Assembly: GCA_965214585.1 (NCBI GenBank)
Contig: OZ243957.1
Location: 620,001 to 684,000, forward strand
Source: JAHCHG01 sp965214585
GTDB lineage: Bacteria; Acidobacteriota; Blastocatellia; Pyrinomonadales; Pyrinomonadaceae
DNA length: 64,000 nucleotides
Direction: 5' to 3'
The position numbers were made by a program, and so were the translations under genes. A model generated the notes under the pieces. That model was not told where the DNA came from. It worked only from the letters and a program-made list of their open reading frames with translations, and made no database searches. Of the stretch, positions 30,923 to 39,671 are shown piece by piece. Positions within the stretch are counted from its first letter, which is position 1, and the number at the start of each line of letters is the position of its first letter.

Positions 30923-31326
30923 TTTACAATTTCCTCACTCATTTCATTATAAACTATCAAACGAACTTCGTAAGTCTGCAAAGCCATTTTCGGCAAATCG
31001 AGATTGAAGAAATTTTCGTAAATACTGATAGGAACAGCCAGATATAAAAGGCGGTCTTTGTGAGTTTCGCGCAAAGCGACTTCGTAAAATAAAACCTGAC
31101 CGAGCGCGTCTTGAAATTCCGAAGTTATCGAAATTCCGAGAAAACTTTTAACTTCGACGGCAATTTTCTCGCCGTTTTTCTCCGCGCTGATAATCTTCTC
31201 CGCACCGATGTCAACATACATTTCAACGCCGCCGAATTTGATAAAAAGCGGATCATCGGTAATTGTCCAGCCTTCTTTAATAAGCGCGTTTTTTACCGTA
31301 TTATGATACTTATCTTTAGCAGGCAT
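30913..31326 (-). CDS. XisH family protein (nuclease-like fold)
   Basis: 137 aa. ALIKEGWTITDDPLFIKFGG, VDIGAEKIISAEKNGEKIAVEVKSF and EFQDALGQVLFYEVAL match the XisH family. The Asp...Glu-x-Lys arrangement (VDIGAE... AVEVKSF) resembles a PD-(D/E)XK nuclease core. It overlaps xisI, as in the cyanobacterial pair. No recombinase or element boundary is near, so the pair may be a small mobile or toxin-antitoxin-like module inserted upstream of lspA (inference). Confidence 0.93.
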   Translation of the reverse strand: MPAKDKYHNTVKNALIKEGWTITDDPLFIKFGGVEMYVDIGAEKIISAEKNGEKIAVEVKSFLGISITSEFQDALGQVLFYEVALRETHKDRLLYLAVPISIYENFFNLDLPKMALQTYEVRLIVYNEMSEEIVKWQ

Positions 31327-31329
31327 TTT

Positions 31330-31764
31330 CTATTCCGTATATGGAAACACATTTTTCGGTGCTTTATATTCTTCCCACCAAATAGCATAACAAACATCGG
31401 TGCATCCGAGCGCGTAAGTTACGACTTTCCATTTTTTGCCCGTTTTCTTCAAAAGCGCGAAAAAATTATCGTCAAATAAGCCTTCTTTGACATCTTCTTC
31501 ATAAACCGTCCCCTTATAATTCGGTTTTTCTCCCTTCATATTCTGCGGTTCGCCGCTGACAAAAGCCCAATTTCCCGAAACATTAAAATCATTAACGGCA
31601 AACTGAATTTTTTGCTTCAATTGCTTTTCAACCGGAACGCGTAAAGTGTTGAGAATCGCTTTGCGCTCGTCCGAATCCTTTTTCGGCGTGTAAACCTTTT
31701 GCGCCATCGCCGCGAAAGCGAAAAGCAAAACGCATAAAAAGCTGACTGAAAATTTTTTTAACAT
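31330..31764 (-). CDS. Small secreted hypothetical protein
   Basis: 144 aa from ATG 31762-31764, supported by GGAGGAAAGA just upstream (31771-31780); a longer frame would start before this site. Signal peptide MLKKFSVSFLCVLLFAFAAMA. The mature part has a beta pattern such as WAFVSGEPQNMKG and KWKVVTYALGCTDVCY with two cysteines that may form a disulfide. I recognise no family for certain. It lies 4 nt before the xisH start and 20 nt after the aspartic protease, as part of the ileS-to-lgt strand run. Confidence 0.72.
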   Translation of the reverse strand: MLKKFSVSFLCVLLFAFAAMAQKVYTPKKDSDERKAILNTLRVPVEKQLKQKIQFAVNDFNVSGNWAFVSGEPQNMKGEKPNYKGTVYEEDVKEGLFDDNFFALLKKTGKKWKVVTYALGCTDVCYAIWWEEYKAPKNVFPYTE

Positions 31765-31783
31765 AATCTTTCTTTCCTCCACT

Positions 31784-32203
31784 TTATTTCAAATGTTTGG
31801 TCGCAACGTATGGATGTTTCGGATTTACGACGAGTTTCTGCTCGCGCGGATTTATCAAAACGTCCATATCTTCCATCGGAATCGAACCGAGCAAAACTTC
31901 CGCATCGCCCGGAAGAACGATTGCATCAACCGTCGTCCGCCGATTTTCAAAACGCACTTCGACAGGTCCGACGACATCGAGTTCGAGCAGCGTTTCATCC
32001 GCCAAAACGCCGAACTGTTTTTCGATAAACGGCAGATCAAGCTGCGCCCGAACATTTTCGTTAATCGTCAACATATACGCGCCGCTGTCAACAAGCGCGG
32101 CAACGCGAACTTGCTTAATTTCGCTTTTGTCCAAGAAACCGCGCCGATGCAAAACCAAATCATCAACGCTTATCAAATCAATTTCGGCATAAACCAAACC
32201 CAT
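31784..32203 (-). CDS. Clan AA (retropepsin-like) aspartic protease
   Basis: 139 aa from ATG 32201-32203, chosen because AGGAG lies about 8 nt upstream; 19 further residues are possible from an upstream ATG. The motif VAALVDSGAYMLTI is the DSGA/DTGA active site of single-domain aspartic proteases, and LLGSIPMEDMDVLINPREQKLV is the C-terminal strand set of the clan AA family. It would act as a homodimer. No signal peptide or membrane anchor. Targets unknown. Confidence 0.85.
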   Translation of the reverse strand: MGLVYAEIDLISVDDLVLHRRGFLDKSEIKQVRVAALVDSGAYMLTINENVRAQLDLPFIEKQFGVLADETLLELDVVGPVEVRFENRRTTVDAIVLPGDAEVLLGSIPMEDMDVLINPREQKLVVNPKHPYVATKHLK

Positions 32204-32361
32204 CTCATTCACTCCTGATTCATATTTCGGACGTTCTTTTTTTGGAACTGTAATCAACATAATACTTCGATTATAAGCAATCAGGCGAAATTATTCCATA
32301 AAATTTTTAACTTCGGAAAAATACGGCAACAGAAAACCAAAGACCGGAGCAAAAAGTTACC

Positions 32362-32494
32362 GACTGGAGCGCAAGCGTCCCGCTTGCAACCGTCGCGCGA
32401 GCGGCGGAAAGCCGTTAATTACTGATAACTTTAAAGTTACAACGGCTTTTTCGCGCCTTGCGCTCATTGCAAGCGGGACGCTTGCGCTCCAGTC
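32362..32494. repeat. 28-bp perfect inverted repeat (GGAGCGCAAGCGTCCCGCTT type)
   Basis: Arms 32362-32389 and 32467-32494 are perfectly complementary; the loop of 77 nt contains a second small inverted repeat (AAAGCCGTT/AACGGCTTT). It lies between ileS, whose stop codon is 6 nt away, and the aspartic protease gene. It would be transcribed as a hairpin at the 3' end of ileS. Confidence 0.97.
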
Positions 32495-32500
32495 AAATTT

Positions 32501-35377
32501 TTAACCGCTTACTTCACTTTTAATTTCATCCAAAGCCGCAACGCATCTTTCGCAAACCGTCGGATATTTTTCCGATTCTCCGACTCTGACCGAATAATTC
32601 CAACAGCGTTCACATTTTTCACCGTCCGCTTTTTGAATTTCGACGTTGAATTCATCGCCTTCGTGAACTTCGACTTGCGAAACAATGAAAATGTAGCGCA
32701 AATCTTCGTAATACGGCAATAAAAACATCATCGTATCTTTTTCGACGGTTAAAATTACTTTCGCTTCCAAAGACGAGCCGATCTTTTTCTCGTTTCTCGC
32801 TTCTTCGAGTTTTTTCAGAACTTTTTCGCGGATGGAAAAAATGCGTTCCCAACGCTGGAGAAGTTCGTCCTCTGATTTGACCGAAATTTCGGGGAATTTT
32901 GCCAAATGAACCGAATCCAGTTTCTGATTCGGCAGATTTTCAAACGCTTCATCCGCCGTAAACGACAGAATCGGCGCGATCAGGCGCGTTAAATTGTCGG
33001 CGATTTTGTAAACGGCGGTTTGCGCGGCGCGTCTTTCAATCGAATCGGGCGCGGAGATATAAAGACGGTCTTTGATAATGTCGAAATATCTTGCCGAAAG
33101 CGCGACGGTTACGAAATCGTAAACGGTGCGGTAAACCGTTTTGAAATCGTAATTGTTGTAACTTTCAACGACGGTTTCGATGACTTTATCGAGATTTGCC
33201 AACGCCCAACGGTCAATTTCCTGTAAATTTTCGTATTCAACCGAATCGCTTTCGGGATCGAAATCGTAAAGACTTCCGAGCGCGTAACGCAGAGTATTTC
33301 TGAATTTGCGGTAAGCGTCAACAATTCGCTGCAAAATCTCGTCCGAACAGCGCACGTCTTCCGTGTAATCAACCGCCGAAGCCCAAAGCCGCAAAATTTC
33401 CGCGCCCGATTTGTCAATAATTTCCTGCGGCGCGGTCACGTTTCCGATTGATTTGCTCTGCTTTTTGCCTTCGCCGTCTACAACCCAGCCGTGCGTCAAA
33501 ACGGTTTTGTATGGCGCGTCGTCGTGTGCCGCAAGTCCGCACATCAAAGATGAATTGAACCAGCCGCGATATTGATCGCCGCCTTCAAAATAAACGTCCG
33601 CCGGAAAATGCAAATTCTCGCGCGTTTCCAAAACCGCGACGCACGACGAACCGGAATCGAACCAAACGTCCAAAATGTCTGTTTCTTTTGTAAAATTCGT
33701 TCCTTCACATTTCGCGCATTTGTAACCGTCGGGCAAAAGTTCCTTCGCTTCCAGATTATACCAAGCGTCCGAATTTTCGCGCTCGAAAATGTCTGCGACG
33801 TGACTGACAACTTCCGCATTTGCAACCGCTTCATCGCAGTCATCGCAGTAAAAAACCGTGATCGGAACGCCCCAAACTCGCTGACGCGAAACGCACCAAT
33901 CGGGACGGTTTTTTATCATATTTTCCATGCGATTCTCGCCCCACGCGGGATGCCATTTTACTTCCTGAACTTCTTCCGAAGCGTTCTCACGAAGCGAAAC
34001 TTTTTCCATCGTCAGAGCCTCCGCGTCCATCGAAACGAACCACTGCGGCGTGGCGCGATAAATTACGGGATTTTTGCAACGCCAGCAATGCGGATAACGA
34101 TGCCGGTAGCTTTCGGTAAAAAGAAGCATTCCCGATTCGCGCAGAAAATCCACGATAAACGGATTCGCTTCAAAAACCTGCTGTCCGTGAAAAAACTCCA
34201 CGTCTTGCTGAAAACGTCCCGCGTTATCAACCGGGCAGTAAACTTCTAAACCGTATTGATTGCCGATCACAAAATCGTCGTGTCCGTGTCCGGGCGCGGT
34301 GTGAACGCAGCCCGTTCCCGCGCCCGCCGTTTTCGATTTGTCGGCGGCTTCGGGAACGCTCAACTCGGTTTCCGCGTCCGATTCGCCGCCTAAAGTTACG
34401 TGATCGCCGTTCATCAAAAGCGAGCGTCTGTCAATCCACGGATGCCTCGCTTCGAGTTTGTCTAATTTTGAACCCTTAAAACGCACAATTTCTTCAACGT
34501 CCTCAAGTCCGCAAGTTTCGACCAAATTCTTGACGAGTTCCGACGCTAAAATATAAACTTGACCGTTTGTTTCAATCGCCGAATAATCGAAATCGGGATG
34601 AACCGTAATTCCCAAATTCGCCGGAATCGTCCACGGCGTTGTCGTCCAGATCAAAATGTAAACTTCCTTGCCCGCAAGTTTTTCGTCAACTTCCGCCGCG
34701 TCCGAAATTAGCGGAAATTTCACATAGATCGAGGGCGAAGTATGCTCGCGGTATTCGACCTCCGCTTCCGCAAGCGCGGTCTGATCGTGAACGCACCAAT
34801 AAACCGGACGCAAACCCTTATAGACATAACCGCGCTCCAAAAATTTCCCGAAAAGCCGTGTCGTTTCCGCCTCGTATTCGTTGGACATCGTTAAATACGG
34901 ATTGTCCCATTCGCCCAAAACGCCCAAACGCTGAAAATCCTTCGTCTGATCCTTCAAAGCCTTCGCCGCGTGTTCGCGGCAAATGCGGCGAAAAGTCCCG
35001 ACGGGCAGATCATTTTTATTTTTCCCCTTCGCCGCCAAAGCCTTCTCGACATATTTCTCAATCGGCAAACCGTGGCAGTCGTAACCCGGAACAAAAGGCG
35101 CGTCAAAACCCTGCATCGTCGCCGCTTTGACTATAAAATCCTTCAAAATTTTGTTAAGTGCCGTTCCGATGTGTATATTGTCATTCGCATACGGCGGACC
35201 GTCGTGCAGAATAAACTTTTCCGCGCCTTCGCGTTCATCACGAATCTTCCGGTAAAGATTCATCTCGTCCCATCTCTTCAAACGCGCCGGCTCTGTCTGC
35301 CCCAAATTCGCCTTTTGCGAAAAATTCGTCTTCGGCAAATTGATCGTTTTCTTCAAATCCAATGTTTCTTCGCTCAT
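32501..35377 (-). CDS. ileS: Isoleucyl-tRNA synthetase
   Basis: 958 aa. HIGH motif as PPYANDNIHIGTAL, KMSKS motif as KKQSKSIGN, WLSRQRVWGVPI-like block (CVSRQRVWGVPI), editing domain with TWTTTPWTIPAN-like sequence (WTTTPWTIPANLG), and the C-terminal zinc finger CERCWNYSVRVGE...CERC. It charges tRNA-Ile and edits misactivated valine. Cytoplasmic. Starts at ATG 35375-35377; a long inverted repeat begins 11 nt upstream of the start codon and another follows the stop. Confidence 0.98.
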   Translation of the reverse strand: MSEETLDLKKTINLPKTNFSQKANLGQTEPARLKRWDEMNLYRKIRDEREGAEKFILHDGPPYANDNIHIGTALNKILKDFIVKAATMQGFDAPFVPGYDCHGLPIEKYVEKALAAKGKNKNDLPVGTFRRICREHAAKALKDQTKDFQRLGVLGEWDNPYLTMSNEYEAETTRLFGKFLERGYVYKGLRPVYWCVHDQTALAEAEVEYREHTSPSIYVKFPLISDAAEVDEKLAGKEVYILIWTTTPWTIPANLGITVHPDFDYSAIETNGQVYILASELVKNLVETCGLEDVEEIVRFKGSKLDKLEARHPWIDRRSLLMNGDHVTLGGESDAETELSVPEAADKSKTAGAGTGCVHTAPGHGHDDFVIGNQYGLEVYCPVDNAGRFQQDVEFFHGQQVFEANPFIVDFLRESGMLLFTESYRHRYPHCWRCKNPVIYRATPQWFVSMDAEALTMEKVSLRENASEEVQEVKWHPAWGENRMENMIKNRPDWCVSRQRVWGVPITVFYCDDCDEAVANAEVVSHVADIFERENSDAWYNLEAKELLPDGYKCAKCEGTNFTKETDILDVWFDSGSSCVAVLETRENLHFPADVYFEGGDQYRGWFNSSLMCGLAAHDDAPYKTVLTHGWVVDGEGKKQSKSIGNVTAPQEIIDKSGAEILRLWASAVDYTEDVRCSDEILQRIVDAYRKFRNTLRYALGSLYDFDPESDSVEYENLQEIDRWALANLDKVIETVVESYNNYDFKTVYRTVYDFVTVALSARYFDIIKDRLYISAPDSIERRAAQTAVYKIADNLTRLIAPILSFTADEAFENLPNQKLDSVHLAKFPEISVKSEDELLQRWERIFSIREKVLKKLEEARNEKKIGSSLEAKVILTVEKDTMMFLLPYYEDLRYIFIVSQVEVHEGDEFNVEIQKADGEKCERCWNYSVRVGESEKYPTVCERCVAALDEIKSEVSG

Positions 35378-35387
35378 AATTTTTTAA

Positions 35388-35512
35388 GGAACGCCGTCCA
35401 TCTTGGCGGCAATGGACGCTTAGAAGCGTCCAAGCAAAATTAATCATCTTTAAAGTTGGCTGACTTAGCTTTCGTGCTGTCGCACTCATTGCCGGCAAGA
35501 TGCTGGCGTTCC
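35388..35512. repeat. Inverted repeat, family B (ACGCCGTCCATCTTGGCGGC type)
   Basis: The left part GGAACGCCGTCCATCTTGGC... (35388-35414) faces CATTGCCGGCAAGATGCTGG... (35487-35512) with a few mismatches. The same arm words occur at 50692-50836 and 59526-59667 and as a lone half at 22832. Loop about 72 nt. Confidence 0.88.
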
Positions 35513-35561
35513 GTTTTTTTACTCAAATATAAAAATAAAATACTAACATTTATCAAACAAA

Positions 35562-35631
35562 AAATCCGAAATCCCAAATCCCGAATCCCAAATCGAAAAG
35601 TCCCAAGCCTTTCGTTAAGACTTGGGACTTT
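35562..35631. repeat. Solo GGATTTGGGATTT arm followed by a hairpin
   Basis: 35562-35595 (read on the minus strand: CGATTTGGGATTCGGGATTT...) matches the arms flanking the four-helix-bundle gene at 3129-3571. It runs directly into a perfect 11-bp stem AAAGTCCCAAG / CTTGGGACTTT (35597-35607 with 35621-35631). Confidence 0.8.
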
Positions 35632-35761
35632 CGCAAAGTTCTACCTTTGGCTCGCTCGCTTACGGAGCAGAGTCCCGAATGTTGTTAATAATTATGTAAA
35701 CAAATTTTCTCATAAAATCCGTATTTATAGTTATGCCAAAGTTTTTCGATTTAGTCAAAAA

Positions 35762-36211
35762 TTACTCTCCGGCGATTTTTAACGCTTCTTCACGCAAAGC
35801 CTTGCTGATAAAGAAATTATTTTGCTCAAGTTTATCCAGAATCGGTTCAATAACCGAAACTACTCCGTTTTGTTTTGCCCGCACCAAAACGCCGATTGTT
35901 CCGATTACCGAAATGCTAAGACGCTTTGCCGCCGCCCGTGCTTGTTTGTCGTCGGAAATCAACAAACAATTTTTTTCGCTCGCCAATGCAATCGCTTCTG
36001 CTTCGCCCGCATCTACAACTAAACGCAAAGCCGTCGCCAACAAATTACTTGTCAAATTTTCGGTTTTAAGCCAAGAAAAATTGCTGCCGAATTCACGCTC
36101 GACTTAGGACGGAATCATAATCGGTTCAAACAAATCGGGCAAAATGTCCAACTCTCCGATACGTTCCAAACCGATCAAACAAGTGCTGTCCGAAACTATC
36201 GGCTCTTTCAA
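35762..36211 (-). pseudogene. DUF3368 PIN-domain toxin, interrupted by an in-frame stop
   Basis: Reading leftward from TTG 36209-36211 gives LKEPIVSDSTCLIGLERIGE, then ...LFEPIMIPS, a TAA codon at 36104-36106, and VEREFGSNFSWLK... continuing in the same frame to 35762. The downstream part has DAGEAEAIALASE and LISDDKQARAAAKRLSISVIG, the second half of the DUF3368 PIN domain. The N-terminal Asp (VSD) is also present, so the protein is complete except for the single stop. The start overlaps the stop of the UPF0175 gene. Expected role: RNase toxin; here presumably inactive. The stop is TAA, so selenocysteine cannot explain it. Confidence 0.85.
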
Positions 36212-36435
36212 AAACCTAGTTCCTCACGCAATTCTTCGGGCGAATAATTAAACATCGGGACATTGTTCCGCCCCAAAATTTCAATAAAAGCCCGCTTTGA
36301 ATAACCCGCCAACTTCGCCGCTTGCCCAAGCGAAAGTCGTTCCGTTTCATACAATTTAATGGCAAGCAAAGTCTGCACTTCGTCCTTTGACAAATTCGAC
36401 GGCAAATCCAGTTTTAATTCAACGGTATTCTGCAT
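36208..36435 (-). CDS. UPF0175 family antitoxin
   Basis: 75 aa. LAIKLYETERLSLGQAAKLAGYSKRAFIEILGRNNVPMFNYSPEELREELGF is the complete UPF0175 motif: a helix-turn-helix-like core and a C-terminal tail. UPF0175 proteins are regularly encoded before DUF3368 PIN proteins as antitoxins. The stop overlaps the toxin start (TTGA). The toxin is interrupted, so the antitoxin may persist as a remnant or still regulate the locus. Confidence 0.88.
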   Translation of the reverse strand: MQNTVELKLDLPSNLSKDEVQTLLAIKLYETERLSLGQAAKLAGYSKRAFIEILGRNNVPMFNYSPEELREELGF

Positions 36436-36449
36436 AATTTCACCCGTTA

Positions 36450-36602
36450 TTATCCTAACACTACTTTTTTAATAAATAAAAAACTTTTCTCCTGCAAAGC
36501 GCGGGCGGCAAAAGCGTTTTCGGAAATACCTTCCTCACGCGCGGCTTTACCAAGCGTTGCTTTGACTTCTTCAGGTAATTCGACAGTTAAAGTTGCATTC
36601 AT
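36450..36602 (-). CDS. Small ribbon-helix-helix-like protein
   Basis: 50 aa from ATG 36600-36602 (MNATLTVELPEEVKATLGKA), supported by AGGA just upstream. A beta strand (ATLTVELPEEV) followed by two helices (KATLGKAAREEGISENAFAARALQEK) is the ribbon-helix-helix layout of antitoxin or repressor proteins. It lies 14 nt upstream of the UPF0175 gene. It may be a second antitoxin-type regulator in the same locus. Confidence 0.6.
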   Translation of the reverse strand: MNATLTVELPEEVKATLGKAAREEGISENAFAARALQEKSFLFIKKVVLG

Positions 36603-36771
36603 AAAATTCCTCATTTCAGAAAAATAATTTATCAAAGATTTTATCCGTTCTTTATTCTCATTCGTCAAAGATTAACGTAAACAGAGCAAGCCGTTGAATG
36701 ACAGAGTTGCTTTCCAAACACATTTCAAATTAAATTTTGTTCTTATGCCTATTTGATTATATACTTATTTT

Positions 36772-38136
36772 ATGAAATTCAAACAATTTTATCTCGGTTG
36801 TCTGTCGCACGCATCTTATTATATCGGCTCGAAAGATGAAGCCGCGATTGTTGATCCGCAAAGAGATGTCGAGCAGTATCTGGACGAAGCGAAAGAAAAT
36901 AATCAGAAAATAAAATACATCATCGAAACGCATCTGCACGCCGATTTTGTCAGCGGACACAGCGAACTTGCGGAAAGAACGGGCGCGAAAATCGTTTTCG
37001 GCACGAAGGCGAAGGCGAAATTCGAGCATCTTGCGGTTAAAGAAGGCGACGAATTGAGCGTCGGCGATGTGAAACTGAAAATTCTCGAAACGCCCGGACA
37101 CACGCCGGAAGGGATTTCGGTTTTGGTTGAGGATACGACAGATAAAGATGAACCTAAAAAGGTTTTGACGGGCGACACGCTTTTTATCGGCGATGTCGGA
37201 AGACCCGATCTGGTTGGCTCGAAAGGTTATACGGCGGAAGAAATGGCGGGAATGCTGTATGACAGTTTGCGCGAAAAGTTGTTGGTTTTGCCAAACGAAA
37301 CCGAAGTTTATCCGGCGCACGGTGCGGGAAGTTTGTGCGGAAAAAATATGTCGAAAGAACGCTGGTCAACAATCGGCGAGCAGAAAAAGTTGAATCACGC
37401 CTTACAGCCGATGTTGAAAAAAGAATTTGTCGAAAAAATAGCTTCCGGTTTGATGGAAACTCCGGCTTATTTTGCAAAAAGCGTCGAGAAAAATCTGGCT
37501 GGCGCGAGCAGTCTGGATTCGGCGGAAAAACCGAAAATGTTGAACGCCAAAGAAGTTAAAAGTTTTGCGGGCATTGTTTTAGACGTGAGAACGGCGGACG
37601 AATACGGCGCGAAACACATTCCGAATTCATTAAACATCGGACTCGGCGGACAATTTGCTTCGTGGGCTGGAAGTTTGATTGAAATCGGCGAACCGATTGT
37701 CGTTGTCGCTGCTTCCGAAAAAGAAATTGATGAAGCTATGATGCGTCTGGCGCGTGTCGGACACGAGAGCGTTGTGGGCGCGATTTTAATTGACGATTAT
37801 AATTTAGAAACGGAAAAAATCGAACAGGTTTCCGTCGAAGAAGCGTTTAAGCGTCTGAATGAAAACGACGATTTGCAAATTGTTGACGTGCGCCGCGAAG
37901 CCGAATATGTCGGCGGACACGCGCCGAAAGCGGTTTATTTAACATTATCGAATTTGGAAAAGTCAGTTGACAACCTCGACAAAAACAAACCGACTTACGT
38001 TATCTGCGCGGGCGGCTATCGTTCGAGCGCGGGAACGAGCATTTTAGAGCGCAAAGGTTTTGCCGATCTACACAACATTTCAGGCGGAACAAGCGCGTGG
38101 ATAAAAGCCGGACTTGAAACTGAAAAAGATTTGTAA
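36772..38136 (+). CDS. MBL-fold persulfide dioxygenase-like protein with two rhodanese domains
   Basis: 454 aa. Residues 1-240: metallo-beta-lactamase fold with THLHADFVSGH as metal site and GDTLFIGDVGRPDL, as in ETHE1-type persulfide dioxygenases. Residues about 260-350: a rhodanese domain whose active-site loop reads VVVAASEKE, without cysteine. Residues about 355-454: a second rhodanese with the intact loop VICAGGYRSSAG. The pair of functions converts persulfide sulfur to sulfite and thiosulfate-like products in the cytoplasm. A TauE-type exporter at 54925 could export such products, though the genes are far apart. Confidence 0.92.
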   Translation: MKFKQFYLGCLSHASYYIGSKDEAAIVDPQRDVEQYLDEAKENNQKIKYIIETHLHADFVSGHSELAERTGAKIVFGTKAKAKFEHLAVKEGDELSVGDVKLKILETPGHTPEGISVLVEDTTDKDEPKKVLTGDTLFIGDVGRPDLVGSKGYTAEEMAGMLYDSLREKLLVLPNETEVYPAHGAGSLCGKNMSKERWSTIGEQKKLNHALQPMLKKEFVEKIASGLMETPAYFAKSVEKNLAGASSLDSAEKPKMLNAKEVKSFAGIVLDVRTADEYGAKHIPNSLNIGLGGQFASWAGSLIEIGEPIVVVAASEKEIDEAMMRLARVGHESVVGAILIDDYNLETEKIEQVSVEEAFKRLNENDDLQIVDVRREAEYVGGHAPKAVYLTLSNLEKSVDNLDKNKPTYVICAGGYRSSAGTSILERKGFADLHNISGGTSAWIKAGLETEKDL

Positions 38137-38201
38137 ATCGTTAATGGTAAATTGTAAATTGCACTGTCAGTTAAAGAAACTATTTACCATTAACGATTTA
38201 C
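38133..38201. repeat. 20-bp inverted repeat, GTAAATGG family, overlapping a stop codon
   Basis: GTAAATCGTTAATGGTAAAT (38133-38152) is perfectly complementary to 38182-38201. The TAA stop of the persulfide dioxygenase gene (38134-38136) is the second to fourth base of the left arm. Further GTAAATTG words lie in the loop. Confidence 0.92.
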
Positions 38202-38276
38202 AATTTATAAAATATTTTATCTTCGGCAACGGAAAATTTGTTAAAATCAACCAATAAAAAAATGCGAGGTTTTCAG

Positions 38277-39398
38277 ATGTTGTCAAAAACTTTTTTATTG
38301 CTGTTTTTTATTGCGGGGAATTTTGCGAATGTTTACGCGCAGATCGAAGCTCCGCCACCGATGATTGTTGACGAAAAAGAGGTTTTGAAGGTCAATACGC
38401 AGCTTGTTGACGTGCCGATTCTGATAACGGATAAAACGGGAAAACCTCTGCTCGATTTGAAAGAGAGCAACTTTGTCATCTACGAAGACGGAAAACGGCA
38501 GCAGTTGGACAGTTTCAGAGCGACGAACGCCCCGTTTGAAGTTGCGCTGCTGCTTGACACTTCCGGCTCGACACGCGCGGATTTGCGGCTGATCACACGC
38601 GCCGCCGAAGATTTTATCAACTCGCTTCGTCCGGGCGACAAAGTTTCGATCATTGCTTTTAACAATTTCCGCGAAAATAACCGAATAGTTTCCGGCAGCG
38701 AGATTTTGATTCCGCTGACCGACGACAGAAATAAATTAAAAGACGCTTTGTTAAACGTCAAAACGAGCAACGGAACGCCTTTTTATGACGGCGTTTTGCA
38801 AGTTACCGAAAAAGTCTTTAATAATAAACCGGGCGAAGAATTTCGCGGCAGACGCGCTTTTGTTGCTTTGACCGACGGTGTTGATTCGAGCAGCGTTTCC
38901 GGTTTTTCGGAAATCCGCGAGGATTTGAGCCGCGCCGGAATTGTTTCTTATTTTATAAAAGTTGACACGAGAGATTTTTTTGAAGACCGCCTTTTCGGCG
39001 ATTGCCAAGTTTCAAACAACCTTTCGCAAGCGCAAATCCGCCGGTATTACCGCACGTTTTATCCGAATTCCAGAATCGAAAAAGTATTTGATTTTTGCAA
39101 AGTCGGCGATTTTGAACGGCTCGATATGAGCAAAAAACTCTACGAATTAGCCGACGCGGAAATGCAGAATCTGGCAAAAACTTCAGGCGGAAAAGTTTTT
39201 CCCGTCGCATACTTAAACGAAGCGAAAAACGCCTTTCGCAAAGTCGCCGAAGAAATCGGCACAAAATATTCGCTCGGTTATTATTCATCAAACGAAAAAC
39301 GCGACGGAACTTACCGCAAAATCAAAGTCGAACTAAAAGGCGTTCCCGCCGGGATCGAAGTTCGCGCCAGAGAAGGCTATATTGCGCCGGGAAATTAG
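38277..39398 (+). CDS. VWFA-related Acidobacterial domain protein
   Basis: 373 aa from ATG 38277, which has GAGG 7 nt upstream; two earlier starts lack this. Signal peptide LSKTFLLLFFIAGNFANVYA. A short beta region (LVDVPILITDKTGKPLLDLK) precedes a von Willebrand A domain with MIDAS motif LLLDTSGSTRAD and later FVALTDGVDSSS. This matches the family of secreted VWA proteins characteristic of Acidobacteria. Likely surface or periplasmic adhesion/interaction role, unproven. A paralogue is at 56362-57423. Confidence 0.9.
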   Translation: MLSKTFLLLFFIAGNFANVYAQIEAPPPMIVDEKEVLKVNTQLVDVPILITDKTGKPLLDLKESNFVIYEDGKRQQLDSFRATNAPFEVALLLDTSGSTRADLRLITRAAEDFINSLRPGDKVSIIAFNNFRENNRIVSGSEILIPLTDDRNKLKDALLNVKTSNGTPFYDGVLQVTEKVFNNKPGEEFRGRRAFVALTDGVDSSSVSGFSEIREDLSRAGIVSYFIKVDTRDFFEDRLFGDCQVSNNLSQAQIRRYYRTFYPNSRIEKVFDFCKVGDFERLDMSKKLYELADAEMQNLAKTSGGKVFPVAYLNEAKNAFRKVAEEIGTKYSLGYYSSNEKRDGTYRKIKVELKGVPAGIEVRAREGYIAPGN

Positions 39399-39671
39399 AG
39401 AAATATTCATTCGCAAATTAATGTGAACAAGAAAAATTTAGCCGCAGATTTACAAAGATAAACTCGATTTTTAAGAAAATTTAACAGGGAGGAAGGAGCT
39501 AAATGGGATTTTTTTAGATTTGAAATCTGAATTTTGAGGTTTGAAATCTTCTTTCTATCCTATTTATCCCTTTTATCCTTGTTAAATATTTCCTATCTTC
39601 TATTCGCGCTTATTAGCGTTCATTCGCGGGCAAACCTTCTTTTTTTGAAATTTTTAACTTAAAATCAATTT

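Larger units (their letters stand above)
35378..35761. other. 384-nt gap upstream of ileS, packed with repeats
   Basis: No gene. It holds the family B inverted repeat (35388-35512), a solo 34-nt copy of the GGATTTGGGATTT arm (35562-35595) and a hairpin (35597-35631), then plain AT-rich DNA. The ileS promoter must be within or beyond these repeats. Confidence 0.7.

Noticed and set aside
30590..31326. XisH-XisI considered as evidence of a developmental excision element
   Set aside because: No element ends, interrupted gene or site-specific recombinase are near; the window's only tyrosine recombinase is the XerC gene 27 kb away.
36104..36106. Stop in the DUF3368 gene considered as a selenocysteine codon, given the selC gene
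   Set aside because: The codon is TAA; only TGA is recoded by tRNA-Sec.
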